Shown: positions 20,841-33,066, numbered from the stretch's first letter. The stretch: DNA of 64,000 bases from Pegea sp. RAD2-039 (GCA_034620365.1 JAQGEQ010000281.1:434001-498000); one strand, 5' to 3'. A program made the numbers and translations. Notes: generated by a model from the sequence alone, not told the origin.

Positions 20841-21904
20841 ATGAATGCTTTTGAGTCTAACCTTAGATTTCTCCTATTAGTCTCTTGGCGAATATACAAC
20901 TCTCTTGTATAGCTGTATCCGGAGACAGATGGGTAATTACAGAAGAATGGTTTGCAAAAGGGTCTGATTTCAGCCACTTGTAGATCAAATTTTATAGATT
21001 GTAAATAATTAGAGCGAGACAGGAGGTATTGTACACCGTATCTATGGAAGACAGTTACTAATCACTGTATTTCAATTGCCACAAAAAAAGCTAAAAAATG
21101 CTAGCAACAAGAGATGTAGTTGAACTAAACAAACAAAAATAGCTAATTGTCAATGTCAAATTTATAGGACTTGGTTCAATTACAAGATACTCTAAGACCT
21201 TTGGGTGGTTTTTATTTTGATGAATAAAACTTTATTAAGAATCAAACTTCTTTTATTAACGCTCATTCTTTTAATTGTATTCAAATTATGTGAAAACGAA
21301 CATTTCAAAAGAAAAGATTGTGAAATAACAAACATTTGTTAACATGAAAATACAAGCAGAGTTATAAAGAGTTATATCTAAGCATTATTTTTATTTTAAT
21401 TGAAAAATTTTTGTTAATTTTATTTATGAAGTGCAAAAAGGAAACAAAACTATCTTTTCATAATTCATTTATATTGTTCAAAAGTTTAAACAGTTGATTT
21501 TAGAAAACCTTAAAAATTCAAAGACTTTTAATATGAAAAAAAGGACTGGAAATGATGAAATCTGCTTTCTGCATCTCTCTTATAGAAATGTAAACTTTTA
21601 ATATCAGATGTTTTGGGGTGTTTAAAAATTAACTAATTAGTTCCGGAAGAACTCAATGTCTACAAAGGGTTTTACAGGAAAAAAACTAATAGTTATTTGA
21701 CAATTAAATTCATAAATATAATATAAGGCATCAAGAAATTTAAAAGAAAATGTCCCATCAGTAAGTATCACATTCCATATGTAAAATTGAATAATCAAGA
21801 AGTTCAGGAGCTTTTAAATTTAGCGTTGAATAAGAAGATCGGAAAGTTCCTCCAAATAAGGAGCTTGTATAACTCTCCTAAATGTTCTGAAATCCACAAA
21901 CTAA
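20840..21904. repeat. 3' flank shared with 32040-33066
   Basis: Direct repeat of the flank at 32040-33066, with high identity by eye at both ends and more divergence in the middle (about 21360-21700). It forms a single duplicated segment with the gene at 21905 and its upstream DNA, reaching about 24440. Confidence 0.7.
20867..21226 (+). pseudogene. Decayed coding relic opposite the coiled-coil gene, copy 1
   Basis: Three coding-like segments occur in this order and match those at 32059-32417. Segment 1 follows a CTAACCTTAG acceptor-like signal and reads through SGDRWVITEEWFAKGSDF to a stop at 20981. Segment 2, from 21013, reads SETGGIVHRIYGRQ and onward. Segment 3 starts ATG-CTA-GCA and reads MLATRDVVELNKQK before a stop; the rest is shifted. 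Base composition is less AT-rich than the surroundings. I do not recognise the protein. Confidence 0.4.
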
Positions 21905-23212
21905 TTATGCTGTATAACCTGAACTACTCTTCATCAATTCTACTACCGGAGGTTTGAAATAAGTCCATTGTTTGTTATAAAACTCTTGGAATGGCACATC
22001 TCCGATTGAAAAACATTCAGAAGAATCCTCTTCATATAACTTGCTCATTTCTACAATTTCATTGTATGAGTCAGTTATAGTCTGAACTTCTTTCTCTATC
22101 TTCATTTCTATTTGACGATCATCAGTTTCTTGCTCGGTAATTTCCTTCAAACCTTTGAAAGATGCAATCATTGAGGATGTCTTAAGGAACAATTTTTTAT
22201 GATTATCAAAAAACATTCTTAACTCATTCAGTTCTTTTTTATACTTATCAAGATCCAAATAGCTTTTAGTTAAAGGAAATTGTTTTTCCTTTTTAAAGCA
22301 AACTTTTCGAAAAAAGTTGATAGTATTTTTACAGATGGCTATTTGCTCCTCAAAAGTTGCCTTTTTTCCCTCTAACAATTCATGGAAGAGCTTTATTTCT
22401 TCAACAGGTTTTTTCGAATATACTTGGACAAATTTTGGTTCAGAACCATCTTCATCGGCAAAAAAATACCATAATGGCTTTATTTCATTGATCATATCTG
22501 TTTTAACTTCTGATAAAAGTTTTTCCATCTTTTCGTACTCAGATGGTAAGATCTGAGCAAGATCTTCTTTCAAAATTTCTTGATTGGACTCAAGTACTTT
22601 CTTGATAATTGAATCATCATTTAAGTTGAGTTTTAATTCATCAACAATGGCAGAAAACTTAGGTTTAAATTTTTCCACTACCTTTAATCGAGATGCTTTC
22701 AGAGACTCTACATCTTCTACAACCTTACTGACTTTCAGAATGTTCTCTTTAGTTGCTTGATTTTCTATGTTTTGTTCACTTGGGGTGCATCCAGGTTCTT
22801 CACATAGCGCCTTATCTTCACTTTTCAACTTTTTTAATTCTTCTCTTTTCTTGCTTTTAATTTTCAAGTCATTGATACAATATTGAATATCATCAATTCG
22901 TTCAAAAAGTGTTTTACTTGTTAGTACTGGAAGGTTCTCATCCAAATCAAAAGCAAGCTGTTTGAGTTCATTTTGTTTAAATTCAAGAGTTGTAATTAAA
23001 GAAATATTGTATACAGAAGTTTTCTGACTAAGTATTTGACACTGTTTCTCAATACCATCTTTAAACTCTTGTTGCCATTTCTCAAATTCTTCAGTATCAT
23101 CTTGGCAAAGATTCCAAAGTTCTGCGTTCTTTTCAAGTTGGGACTTCATATAACCAACTGTAGATTCTATCCATGCTGAATGAGGTTGTCTTTTTCCATC
23201 TTTTGTTTCCAT
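21905..23212 (-). CDS. Coiled-coil family protein, standard form (435 aa)
   Basis: Intact 435-residue frame in one exon, the fullest single-repeat member of the family. The family is not recognised. Landmarks: HSAWIEST (11-18), an N-terminal helical region to ~120, a repeat-like unit at ~127-236 (KALCEE-GCTPS, then ESLKASRLKVVEKFKPKF, then DDSIIKKVLES and ILPSEYEKM), NFFRKVCFKKEKQFP (299-313) and a C-terminal FSIGDVPFQEFYNKQW (401-416). It is Lys/Glu/Leu-rich with heptad-like spacing, which suggests coiled coils. No signal peptide or membrane segment is seen. The start follows the conserved leader at 23213-23274. The long intact frame in AT-rich DNA, with decayed copies nearby, suggests that selection keeps it. 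Confidence 0.8.
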   Translation of the reverse strand: METKDGKRQPHSAWIESTVGYMKSQLEKNAELWNLCQDDTEEFEKWQQEFKDGIEKQCQILSQKTSVYNISLITTLEFKQNELKQLAFDLDENLPVLTSKTLFERIDDIQYCINDLKIKSKKREELKKLKSEDKALCEEPGCTPSEQNIENQATKENILKVSKVVEDVESLKASRLKVVEKFKPKFSAIVDELKLNLNDDSIIKKVLESNQEILKEDLAQILPSEYEKMEKLLSEVKTDMINEIKPLWYFFADEDGSEPKFVQVYSKKPVEEIKLFHELLEGKKATFEEQIAICKNTINFFRKVCFKKEKQFPLTKSYLDLDKYKKELNELRMFFDNHKKLFLKTSSMIASFKGLKEITEQETDDRQIEMKIEKEVQTITDSYNEIVEMSKLYEEDSSECFSIGDVPFQEFYNKQWTYFKPPVVELMKSSSGYTA

Positions 23213-23274
23213 TTTCGATTTTAAAATAATATTTATATTATAAAAGTCACTAGAACAAGTTTGTGAATCTGCAA
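23213..23274 (-). promoter_or_regulatory. Conserved block just upstream of the coiled-coil start codon
   Basis: Copy of the leader at 3002-3064 and 34714-34775: TTTGCAGATTCACAAACTTG, then an AT-rich stretch ending TTTTAAAATCGAAA directly before ATGG. It is probably the 5' leader and core promoter. Confidence 0.45.
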
Positions 23275-25480
23275 ATCAAACTAAAAAAAATTCACAAATT
23301 AATTTTATTGAGTTTTCTAAAACTGCAGAAACCTTTTTGTAGTATGATTTTAAAATATTAAGATTTTGATTAAATATATAATAATAAATACAAATGGTAG
23401 CTAGATTATTTCCAGAGTAAATTTATTTATAGTTTCTAAATATTGATGTGATTTGAGCCAAGTCACTTATTATAATAATGATTTTTTTCAATATCATTTC
23501 TATAGATTAAATATTTTTAATTTTTTTCAGTAATGTTAAAGTAAAAATATATAAAAATAGAATAGACTATTCACGGACGAATTTTATAAGCCTTTGAATG
23601 TTTAGTTGAAGTAAAATGAATCTATTTTAATAATTAGAATAATTCCTAAGAACGAAGCTACATTGATATAAATCACAAAATAAGTGATAAGATCTTCAAA
23701 TTTTAAACTAAAAATTTAAACAGTATTAAAACTCATTTATCAACTTGTCAGTAACATGTATAAACATCTGCATAATTGATTTATACAAGTATGTAATGAT
23801 TTTCATAAAATATATACTTTGCTTAATAGAAAATTATCTTTATAGTGGCAAAAAATTAAGTTATCTACATAATATTACTATCCTTGCCTTTTAACATTTT
23901 AAAAACGAATGCAAATAAACTTAATGAATTTTGCACATAGTTATCTTTCTTTGCAGACTATTTAAATATTAATATTTTAGCAAAAGTTACAATCATATAT
24001 ACAAACTATAAATTATAGAGGTCACTTACATACCTCTGTATCAAATTAGTCACTCAATATACAAATACTATTTCTAAAAATAAAAAACAAAAGAGCTACT
24101 ATTAAGGCTTTAGCTAAGCAAATCCTAACTACTTTTCTTAAAATTCTTTGACTTTTAACAGTTATTATATATTTTAGATGACAATGATTATCAGCATAAG
24201 AAGAACGTGAAAAAAATTTCTTTCAGATAAGAACTGAGATAACAAAATCAATTTAACAAAAACTTCTAGTAAATTAAACAGAAATTATTTTGTTTCTTAG
24301 TTGTTGCTGTTGTTCTGATTTGAATAAAGTAACAAAATCTAGATGATTTATATTTATAAAAGCAAATTACCTTATATATAAATCCATTTACATAAAATAA
24401 GTAATAACAATTATGAAATACTAAAGGTTAAGTGTTTCATTATTTTTTTCTTGTAAGTACAACTTCTTACACTTTGATGTTTGATTTTCAAACTTCTGCG
24501 TTAGGTTCAATTGAGAGCATTATAATTTCAATTTCCTTGTATATATTGATTGATTTAGCTCTGGTACACCAGTGGTCTAAACTTTTAATTGTTTCTAGAC
24601 TAACTTCTTCACAAACACTAATTATTTTCTTATTAACTTAGGTTAGGTTAATAATAAGATTAATATTTTTTCTAGTGGGTAAATCTTAATTTCATATTTA
24701 TATATTTTTCCTATTCTCTCAAGCTGTGATTTTTATTGAGTTTTTTTATTATTCCTTCAATTTCTGACATTTGGTGTCGATCTTAGATTTCTTTAAAAAA
24801 GCTGCATAAGACTGCTGTTCGGGTAAAACTTCAATAAATTACTTACTATGTTTTTCGTGTAACTTAATACATTTATCGAACTGCTGACACAAATTGTTTT
24901 AAGGGGTACTGTTCACAAAGCTTGACCAATTTTTCTTTAGTTACTGGAATTAGTTGGGATGAATTAAAACAACTTCAAAATAGAATAATTGTGTTTTTTT
25001 CTCTGTCGCGTAGACTGAAGAAAAGTACTTCTTCGTTTTAAATTTGATTTTAAAACTTCTTTTATTTTCTAAGTAATAGGTAAGCTTTCAACTATAAATA
25101 AACCTTTTGCTTAAATTACTTTTAGAATCAGATACTAAAATTACTCATCGTTTTGGTACAAAAATTGATAGTTTAGTCAGAACATATTATTTCATTTACT
25201 GATTGAAGTTGATAAATTTATTTATTTCTTTTAACTTGTGACTGCAAATAGTAAATATAACAACTCTTATAACATGTACAAAGCTTCATTATTATGACAA
25301 AACACATAAAGAAAAGTTCTCAATTATAACTGTTTAAAATGAATATAGAAAGAATAAGAACAATGTGAGCTAAATTATGAAATAAAAATTTATTGTTGAT
25401 GATGACAATCAAGGTACAAAAATCAAGGAAACTGGTAATTTTATTTATTATGTGTAGATGAAATTACATACAGTGCCTTA
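23275..25480. repeat. Upstream flank shared with 34776-35960, then AT-rich DNA
   Basis: The first ~1.2 kb repeats at 34776-35960 in the same orientation; AAAACAAAAGAGCTACTATT and the following 150 bp are almost the same in both. Beyond about 24440 I see no gene or clear repeat up to 25480. Confidence 0.6.
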
Positions 25481-25559
25481 TCTTAAACGACTACTTGCAT
25501 TTTGATGTAGTGAAGGAATCAAAAAGTGAAGTCCAAACCTTGGTTTTATATTAATAAAG

Positions 25560-25980
25560 CTGTTACCAAAGTGGTAAAGTTTTTGAAGGTTTAACGGGAA
25601 TTCCAAGATTTTCAGGACAGATTAGTAAGTTTATGGCTTTCTGTAAAACTAAGTCAACTTTACAATTCATTTCAAATAATAGTAGAAGGTCGGAAAAAGC
25701 ATCGTAAATGCATTTACTATTGACTTTACAGAGACGGTGCTTGTAGTAAGAAAAGGGGATACTTTCCTTCATGTAAGGAAAGCTTTCCGGGTCAATGATT
25801 GCTGAACAGACTCAGCTATATTTTTTTCTAGGAGAAAAACTCAAACAGAAGTATTAAAATTTAATATGAGACAGATGTCTAAATGGAAAAGCTTTATGGT
25901 GTCCAGAAACTTGTTTATTTACAGTATCTAAGAATTTGGTATAAAGTTGATGATCTGATACTGAAAAAATAATAACGTGG
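25560..25980 (-). pseudogene. Orphan gene fragment with exon-like segments
   Basis: Two coding-like minus-strand segments. The first (about 25965-25850) follows TTTATTACAG and contains IFSVSDHQLYTKFLDTVNK. The second (about 25785-25563) contains IDPESFPYMKESIPFSYY and KCIYDAFSDLLLLFEMNC, and ends KTLPLW then a stop. The codon use and amino-acid mix look like real protein, unlike the AT-rich chance frames. The link between the segments needs a shift or an intron whose ends I cannot fix. No family is recognised. It could be a living small gene or the remnant of one. Confidence 0.35.
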
Positions 25981-26164
25981 CGATTCTGTAATAAATCATG
26001 ACTCAATTTTCAATTTAAAATTGATTTTATACAAAACTAATTGTAGACACTACCATGTAGATGGACTAAAGACAAGATACTTGTAGATTGTTTAACAGTA
26101 TTATCTTTCAGTTGAAGTTTTTTTCATATTTCGATAAATAGATTTTGTATTTTCAACAACTTCA

Positions 26165-26370
26165 AGCTTTGGTTTAAATAAAACAAGAATGTATGACTTT
26201 AATGTTTTTTTTATTCTAAGTAGTCACCATCATTCTATATTTGACTAAAATATTAAGCAGTAAGGTCAAGTGATATGATCACATGACAAAAATTACAACA
26301 TTTGAAGAACTAACAGGGTGATGCATAATAGCATAACTTGAAAAATTCAAATTTTAATTAAGGGGGTTGT
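26165..26370. repeat. Recurring block with GATCACATGACAAAAATT, copy 3
   Basis: Diverged copy of 8455-8690: TTTGGTTTAAATAAAACAAG, TTCTAAGTAGTCACCATC, GATATGATCACATGAC and GGGGGTTGTAAGAACC in the same order. Confidence 0.6.
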
Positions 26371-26449
26371 AAGAACCATCAAAGTTTATAAAATATTAAC
26401 AATATCAAAACTAAACAGTAGATTTATTCAAATTGCACTGAAAATAAAT

Positions 26450-29000
26450 AGATCTTAATTATTAACTCTTTAGATGTATATTTAAAGACCTGCTTCGATG
26501 ATTTGAGTTATATAAATCACCAAACATTTAAAGTAAACATTTCATCAAACTTTAAAATTGACATTTGTGTAACTTTAAACAAGGCTTGTATGCTTGATTA
26601 TTATTGATAGTGGTGTACTTGTTTCATTAACCCAATAACCAACTTTTATATTTGTATAGATGCTTTTGAAAATTATGTTACTTGCTATAACAGTAGAAAA
26701 AGAACATAGTTGGCGAGTTAATTTTCCCAATTTTTACATTAGTTTTTTTGTCCAATCTTTAAGTTGGTTCAGAGGTTAGTTAATTTTCAACTAACGAATC
26801 AACTTACTTTTTATTTGCACTCCTCTGCAAACTTGTAGTAGATCTGTAAGTCTTGCGCTTCGTTCAAATTTTTCTTATTTGTTTGCTGATTTGTTTGAAC
26901 CCAATCGAAATACAAGTTGAAGATATCTTTTTCTGTAAATCCTGTGTATGAAAAACTAGTTTACAATCCAGGCGAGTTGAGAAATTAGAGCTTACTATGT
27001 AAATTACGATTAAAATTACATCTTTCGAGCTAAAATTGAATTTGTAACATGCTATTTTTTAGTCTGAAATATATAATTTTAATCAACTTGCTTCTTTATT
27101 ATTTTTTTCAAAGTTAGTTTCCAAGGTATTACTTGAAAAAAGATTGAAACTATACATCCTGGATATTTATATCTTTTTCTTCAGTTTCCAATTTAAGTTT
27201 TATTGTTTGCTTCTTCTTCTTTGAGACTAGAAAAATATTATATTTTAAAAATGCAAACTGAAGCTTATAAAATCTTTTATATTTAAACAGCTATTGTGAT
27301 TACAAAAAGAAAATATTTTTGTCTGTTTTCAAATATTTCAATATTTTGTTTGGGTTTAGGTAGTTTTTTCTTTTCTTGCCACGTTAATTCTAATAAATTA
27401 ACTTATATTTCTGAAAATATTAGTAAATTTTAATAATCTATGAAATGTTATTACACAATATGCTAGCTTAATATTTTGTTTTATTTTTTATTTATCTGTT
27501 GTATATTCCACCTTTATTCCCCATTTTATTATTCTGAGTAAGTTATTGCTCATTTCAAATTTTGCTATATATATTATTGCAGAGTTCCAAATGTGTTTTA
27601 TTTTGTTCTTATGACAAATTCTAATATATATATTGATTCCACTTAGTAAAGCATGGTATAATAATACTGGATGCGTTGTTATACCCTGGTATTATCAAGT
27701 ATGTCTTAATAGACTGTAAATTCAATTAATTGGTAATAAAAATACAAATAAAAATGTGTAAAATGTTTGTAAAAACGGATTCAGTATTATCTTGCCTATA
27801 TCAACAATTTTATATACTAATAAATTGTGATCATAATTTTGTTTTTTAATGTCTTATTTTAGAAAAAGAAAGTATAAGTCAAATGATAATAAATTGGTTA
27901 TATACAATCAGAATTTTCTTATTCTTTGGATTTTGTTTAAAATTGACTTATTATCAATAAAACATCTTGTTAAGTTTATACATATATGGGTAACTTTAGA
28001 AAGCTAGAGCAACCATTTACATTTTATAAAGAACAGATTCAAACTTGAGAGTTGAAATTACTTTAAAACTTAGTTGTTCTAAGTAATAATCACAAGGGGT
28101 AAGTTAAAATAAGAATTAGAAAAAGTATCTAACCGTGTTGAATATTGAAGAATGAATTTCTTTTCTTTCCAAGTTAATGAATTTGAAATATTGGTATAAG
28201 GGACTTCATCAGATGATTTCTAATGAGTGTTATCTGCTTCAATACCTTTAGTTCTTATTACATTACTTTCTGAAAAATAACTTCTTTATATTAGTAAAAG
28301 TTAATCATTTGAGTTTAAAATAAATATAAGATAAATATTAATTATAAATACTCTAATATTTCTATAAAAGGATAAGTATTGACTAGTGACATCATTTAAA
28401 GTTGATATGAAAAAACTTGTTTTAATTATCTTTTAGCTTCATAGATTGTAATAAAGATCCATAGTAAAGGATATAAAAAAGTTCTTTTAAGAAAATGCCA
28501 ACAAATCTTATTTAATATAAATGTTTAATGATTTTTATACTATTAAATATTCAATTTTGAGCTAAAATAAAATTTTATAATATAAAACAAAATAATATTG
28601 AATTTAATAGAAATACAAGAAAAATAATTAGAAATTCAGATTTAAGAAACAGATAAATTAAAAAAACTAAATATGTAGGAATACTACAAAAACAAAATAA
28701 ATAAAAATTTTCAAAAATATTTAAAACTATAAAATTAAAAGCAGACAATTTTTACAAATAAACACATTAGTTAATTCACAATGAAAATTTATATAAAAAA
28801 GCAAGTTACCATTATTTACTTAAAAACAATTAAAAATACTTTTTTTTTTGTATTTTATTCATTGCTACAGATAAACTATACTTTTTGAAAAAGTTAAAAA
28901 TTTTTAGTTATACATTTTTTCAGTCTATTATCAAAAAAAACTTATATGTAAGATTGAAAATATAAACAGAATATAAATATATAAAATGTTCTTAAATTAA
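26450..29000 (+). repeat. Direct duplication with about 50540-52500
   Basis: Shared landmarks in order: ACTCTTTAGATGTAT, a GATTTGAGTTATATAAATCACC segment (positions ~26500-26522), a hairpin unit, and GACTTCATCAGA with TGAGTGTTATC near 28205 (51650 in the other copy). Between these the match is weak and the DNA is very AT-rich. No gene is supported. Confidence 0.55.
26761..26860 (+). repeat. Hairpin unit, solitary copy
   Basis: AAGTTGGTTC...GTTAGTT pairs with AACTAACGAATCAACTT around a short AT loop (stem about 17 bp with a 3-4 nt bulge). It is followed by TTTGCACTCCTCTGC, ACTTGTAGTAGATCTGTAAG and TCTTGCGCTT, as in the array at 48896-50930. Confidence 0.65.
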
Positions 29001-29769
29001 CAAATACTTTTTTGGGGTAAATAAAGAAAATAAATAAATAATAATTGAAAATATAATTAAAACACAAAATATGTTTATTAATTTTGATTTTTATAGATTC
29101 ACTTTTTAAATTTAAAAATATTAAAAAATTAATATAAAAGTTATAAGAAATAAAATTTGAAATTCAATTAACACTATATGATACAAAATAAAAACTAATC
29201 CAAAACTGATCAAAATGTACACAATGGCCCCAAATTTATTTATTTATTAATTTATTACAATAAACTATTATAAATTTTTACTATAAATTATTACTTGAAA
29301 AATATTTAATGGAGTTTTATTGCAAAATATATGAATACTTTTATTAAATTGAAACTTTAGAAATATTAAGATAACAAATTAGATAAACACACTAAGACAA
29401 AGTGAAATTTTTAAGTGTTCTAAGAATTTCTTCAATTTACTTTCTTAGTTTTATTAGCGTCAAATTTTTCTCTTTAATAGAAGACTCATAAAAGCTTTTC
29501 TGATGATCTAATCAAAACTTGTTCGTGATGTAAAAGTTTAACTAGTCCCACACTTTTGTAAAAAGGATAGATGTCATGTGGTTAATTATTTTAAGCACCT
29601 TGAATTTGACAACAAAGAGTTAATGGCTGATAGATTCACGTTAAAAGTAATATAATTTCCCTTTAATAGTTAGTCAAACTATCAAAAGTAAAGAAATTTG
29701 GATGTCAATTTTTAGAAAAACAAACAATTCTTTATTTTACAGGTTATCAAACTTTAAAAGCTGGAGTTG
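29001..29769. other. AT-rich stretch with no recognised gene
   Basis: Only a possible tail-only LINE trace (TTTATTTATTTATT, then TTATTACAATAAA, at about 29233-29265). Nothing else is supported. Confidence 0.45.
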
Positions 29770-29945
29770 GAGTCTGGTTGGCAGTTCGTCACTGTACTCA
29801 GTGTCGTTCTAGTAGCTCCCTGACGCCTGCATTAGTCCATCTGTTCCGATGCATAACCTTGTTGGCAATATAAAGAAGAATCCTGCTGTATGGGCAACAA
29901 TTGAATTTTCTCAGTTCTACCCTAGCCTATATGCAAGTGTATAAT
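29770..29945 (+). repeat. GC-rich dispersed repeat, copy 4
   Basis: Plus-strand copy that matches 5269-5470 in inverted orientation, ending CTGCTGTATGGGCAACAATT and CTACCCTAGCCTATATGCAA. It lies at the end of the inverted flank of the truncated gene at 31257. Confidence 0.65.
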
Positions 29946-31250
29946 AGTCGACACTGAACAAAAAAGTGAAAAAGCAATTTGGTTGTATTTTGAAATCTAT
30001 AAAATAATAGTATTTTTTTCCTGTTGTACCAAATAAAAAACATGGGCCATTTATTTTTAAATATTTAAAGTAATAGTGTTTTTAATATGGTTAAAATTGG
30101 TACCAAGTTAAAATTTATGGGCCATTTTGAGAGAAAGACAAATGTGGTAGTTGTTATGGTTTTGATCAAAAATAAAAATCCCCCAAAATGATAAGGCCTT
30201 TCACTTTTTTTTCTTTTTAGTTTAAATAAATTAAATCTACAACTTTAAGCTTTCAACTTTTGGATAAAGCTGATCAGAAAAATTTAGTATGTTTGATTTT
30301 AAATCATCAAAACTTAAATATAACCTAACAGTTATGTATAGGTAAAACTGATATTTCTTACAAATAAATATTACCACCAAATGGTATTGATTACGTTGTA
30401 AAATCTCTCCTTTGATAACAATTTAAAATTAAACCTCTGAGTAAAAAGTTCAAATTTTACAATAAACTGAAAAATGAAAAAGAAAAAACGAATAACAACA
30501 TGTGATGTGTATCAGCATGCTAAAGAAACCATCACTAATCACTGACTATACCAGGACAACAATAACAAAGCTGCCAACCTTCAGAATTAAAAAAATGTTT
30601 AGAAAACTCTGCTACTCCTATTACTTCCTTTTACGAAGTATTCAGAGACCTCTGCAAGCTATAAGTTTATTCATAAGACATAATTTCTTTGTAATCCTTC
30701 ACAACATTAATAATTTTCAAATAAAAAATAATAGTTTTAGAAAAATAATATTATGAAAAAGAAGTTTGGTATTATAGTAAAGATTAAGTGTGGCACAAGC
30801 AAGCATAGGTAAGTACTATTTGGCAACATGAAGATAATAATTGGAAAATTCGATATTGATTCTAATTAAAAATTTCAGAAAAAAGCTTCTAGTAAATTGT
30901 TATGTTTCCAATTTGTAATAGATAATTCATACGATGATTGAAAAGTAATTAACAGGTGAAAAAATAATAAGTAAAAAGGATTCAAGTTAAATTTCCATGT
31001 TAGTAGAAATATAAATTTTCAAAAATTATAAAGTTTTTAAAAATTGCGAATAACTAGTGAGTGCCAAAAACTTCATTACTTTTCAAGCTTGTTACAGCAA
31101 AGAATTTAATTACTCTTCCAAATTCTATTCAATATAACAATATTTTCAACCAGAAGAAAAAGAGATATTTACTTTAAAAATAATGGAGTCTTATAAATCT
31201 ACAGTTGGAACAAACTGGTTAATGGTTTCTTCTAAAAAGAAAGCTCATGC
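29946..31250. repeat. 3' flank, inverted copy of about 3971-5268
   Basis: Reverse-orientation match to the DNA after the gene at 3065. No coding sequence is supported in it. Confidence 0.6.
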
Positions 31251-31256
31251 AGCTGT

Positions 31257-32038
31257 CTTCCTAAAATCCACCTCCAAAACTATGAGATTCACTTGCTTCA
31301 TTATCATTAGTGAGAAACGATTTCCATTCTTAAATTTAAAAAGGACCACCAATGATCGCGAAAAAACTCATCGAATGGCACACCTTCGATTAAAAAAAAT
31401 TCAGATGTCTTATCTCTATATGCCTTGCTACATATCATAATCTCCAAATACAAGCGGCGTACATAATCCGATGCTTTTGCTTTCATGAGCTCTATTTCAG
31501 AACAATTCTTATTCTTCTTAGCAAATTCATTCACATTGTTGAAGGATTCTATTAGTAAAAATGTATTAAGAAACAATTCTTGATGTTCTTCATACAACAC
31601 TCTTGACTCTTTCAGTTCTCTTTTATACATATCAAGATCCATAGAAGTCTGCGGGATAGGAAACAGTTTTTCTTTTTTGAAGCAAATTTTTCGATAAAAA
31701 TTTATAGCTTGTATATAGCTAGCCACTTCTCTATCAAAATCTGATTTTCTTTCTGCTAAAGATTGATGGAACAACTTGATGTCTTTAATGGGCCTTTTAT
31801 AAAAGAATTCAACAAAACTCGAATCTGGACGGTCTTCCTCGCTATTAAAAAATTGAAATAGAGTTTTTATTTCATTGACCATACCTGTTTTAATATCTGA
31901 CAAAACTATTTTCATCTTTTTGTACTCAGATGGTAAGATCTGAACAAGATCTTCTTTCAAAATTTCTTGATTGGACTCAAGTACTTTCTTGATAATTGAC
32001 TGATCACTTAAATTGACTTTTAATTCATCGACAATGGC
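31257..32038 (-). pseudogene. Coiled-coil family gene, 5'-truncated
   Basis: The minus-strand frame is open from the breakpoint near 32038 down to 31307. It begins inside the family repeat unit (IVDELK, then SIIKKVLESNQEILKEDLV) and runs through NFYRKICFKKEKLFPIP and the C-terminal FLIEGVPFDEFF. It lacks the N-terminal ~190 residues, the leader and the promoter block. At the 3' end the frame has shifted relative to the gene at 3065, and an extra T (A-run at 31263-31266 on the plus strand) puts a stop where that gene reads FRKTAA. An internal Met at 31960 could start a 217-residue protein, but with no promoter I consider it a pseudogene. Its closest relative in the window is the gene at 3065. 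Confidence 0.75.
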
Positions 32039-32039
32039 T

Positions 32040-33066
32040 TTTCAGTCTAACCTTAGTTTTCACCTATTAGTCTCTTGGCGAATATACAACTCTCTTTTAT
32101 AGCTGTATCCGGAGACAGATGGGTAATTACAGAAGAATGGTTTGCAAGAGGGTCTGATTTCAGCCGCTTGTAGATCAAATTTTATAGATTATAAATAATT
32201 AGAGCGAGACAGGAGGTATTGTACACCGTATCTATGGAAGACAGTTACTAATCACTGTATTTCAATTGGCACAAAAAAAAGCTAAAAAATGCTAGTAACA
32301 AAAGATGTGGTTGAACTCAATAAACAAATTAGCCAATTGTCAATGACAAATTTATGGGACTTGGTTCAATTACAAGATTTTCTAAGACCTTTGGGTGGTT
32401 TTTATTTTGATGAATAAAAATCTATTAAGAATCAAACTTCTTTTATTAACGCTCATTCTTTTAATTGTATTCAAATTATGTGAAAACAAACGTTTCAACA
32501 GCAAAGATTGTGAAATAACAAACGTTTGTTAACATGATAAAACAAGCAAAATTTGATTTAAGAATTATTTTAAATATTAATTGAAGATTAATTATTAACT
32601 TTTTATTTATGAGGAAAACAAAACTAGTTTTTCATAATTCATTTAATTTATTCAAAAGTTCAAACAGTTGATTCTAAAAACCTGTAAAATTCATAAACAA
32701 GTGGTAACAGAAATTCATCTAATAATGATTAAATCTGCTTTCTACTTGAAATATAAATTTGGGGTTTTTCGAAAATACAAGAAACAAATTAGTTTGAGAA
32801 GAAATCAATTTCTCAAGTAAATGTCTACATGTTTTACAAGAAAAAAAACTAAAAATTATTCGACAATTTAATATGAATTATGATTTAAGACATCAAGAAA
32901 TTAAAGAGAAAATGGCCCATCAGTAAGTATCACATTCCATATGTAAAATTGAATAATCAAGAAGTTCAGGAGCTTTTAAATCTAACGTTGAATAAGAAGA
33001 TCAGAAATTTCCTCCAAATAAGGAGCTTGTATAACTCTTGTAAATGTTCTGAAATCCACAAACTAA
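32040..33066. repeat. 3' flank shared with 20840-21904
   Basis: Direct repeat of 20840-21904. With the gene at 33067 and its upstream DNA it forms a duplicated segment of about 3.9 kb. Its left edge, near 32039, is the breakpoint with the truncated gene. Confidence 0.7.
32059..32417 (+). pseudogene. Decayed coding relic opposite the coiled-coil gene, copy 2
   Basis: Better-kept copy of 20867-21226. Segment 1 (32059-32173) follows CTAACCTTAG and includes SGDRWVITEEWFARGSDF. Segment 2 (32203-32295) includes SETGGIVHRIYGRQLLITVF then QLAQKKAKK. Segment 3 (32289-32417) is a 42-codon frame starting MLVTKDVVELNKQISQ and ending LGGFYFDE. Segments 2 and 3 overlap in different frames at a run of A, as if one base had been lost. 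An AATAAA lies at the stop codon of segment 3. The protein is not recognised. Confidence 0.45.

Noticed and set aside
22317-22556. 79-codon plus-strand frame inside the 435-aa gene
   Set aside because: Antisense shadow of the coding strand.
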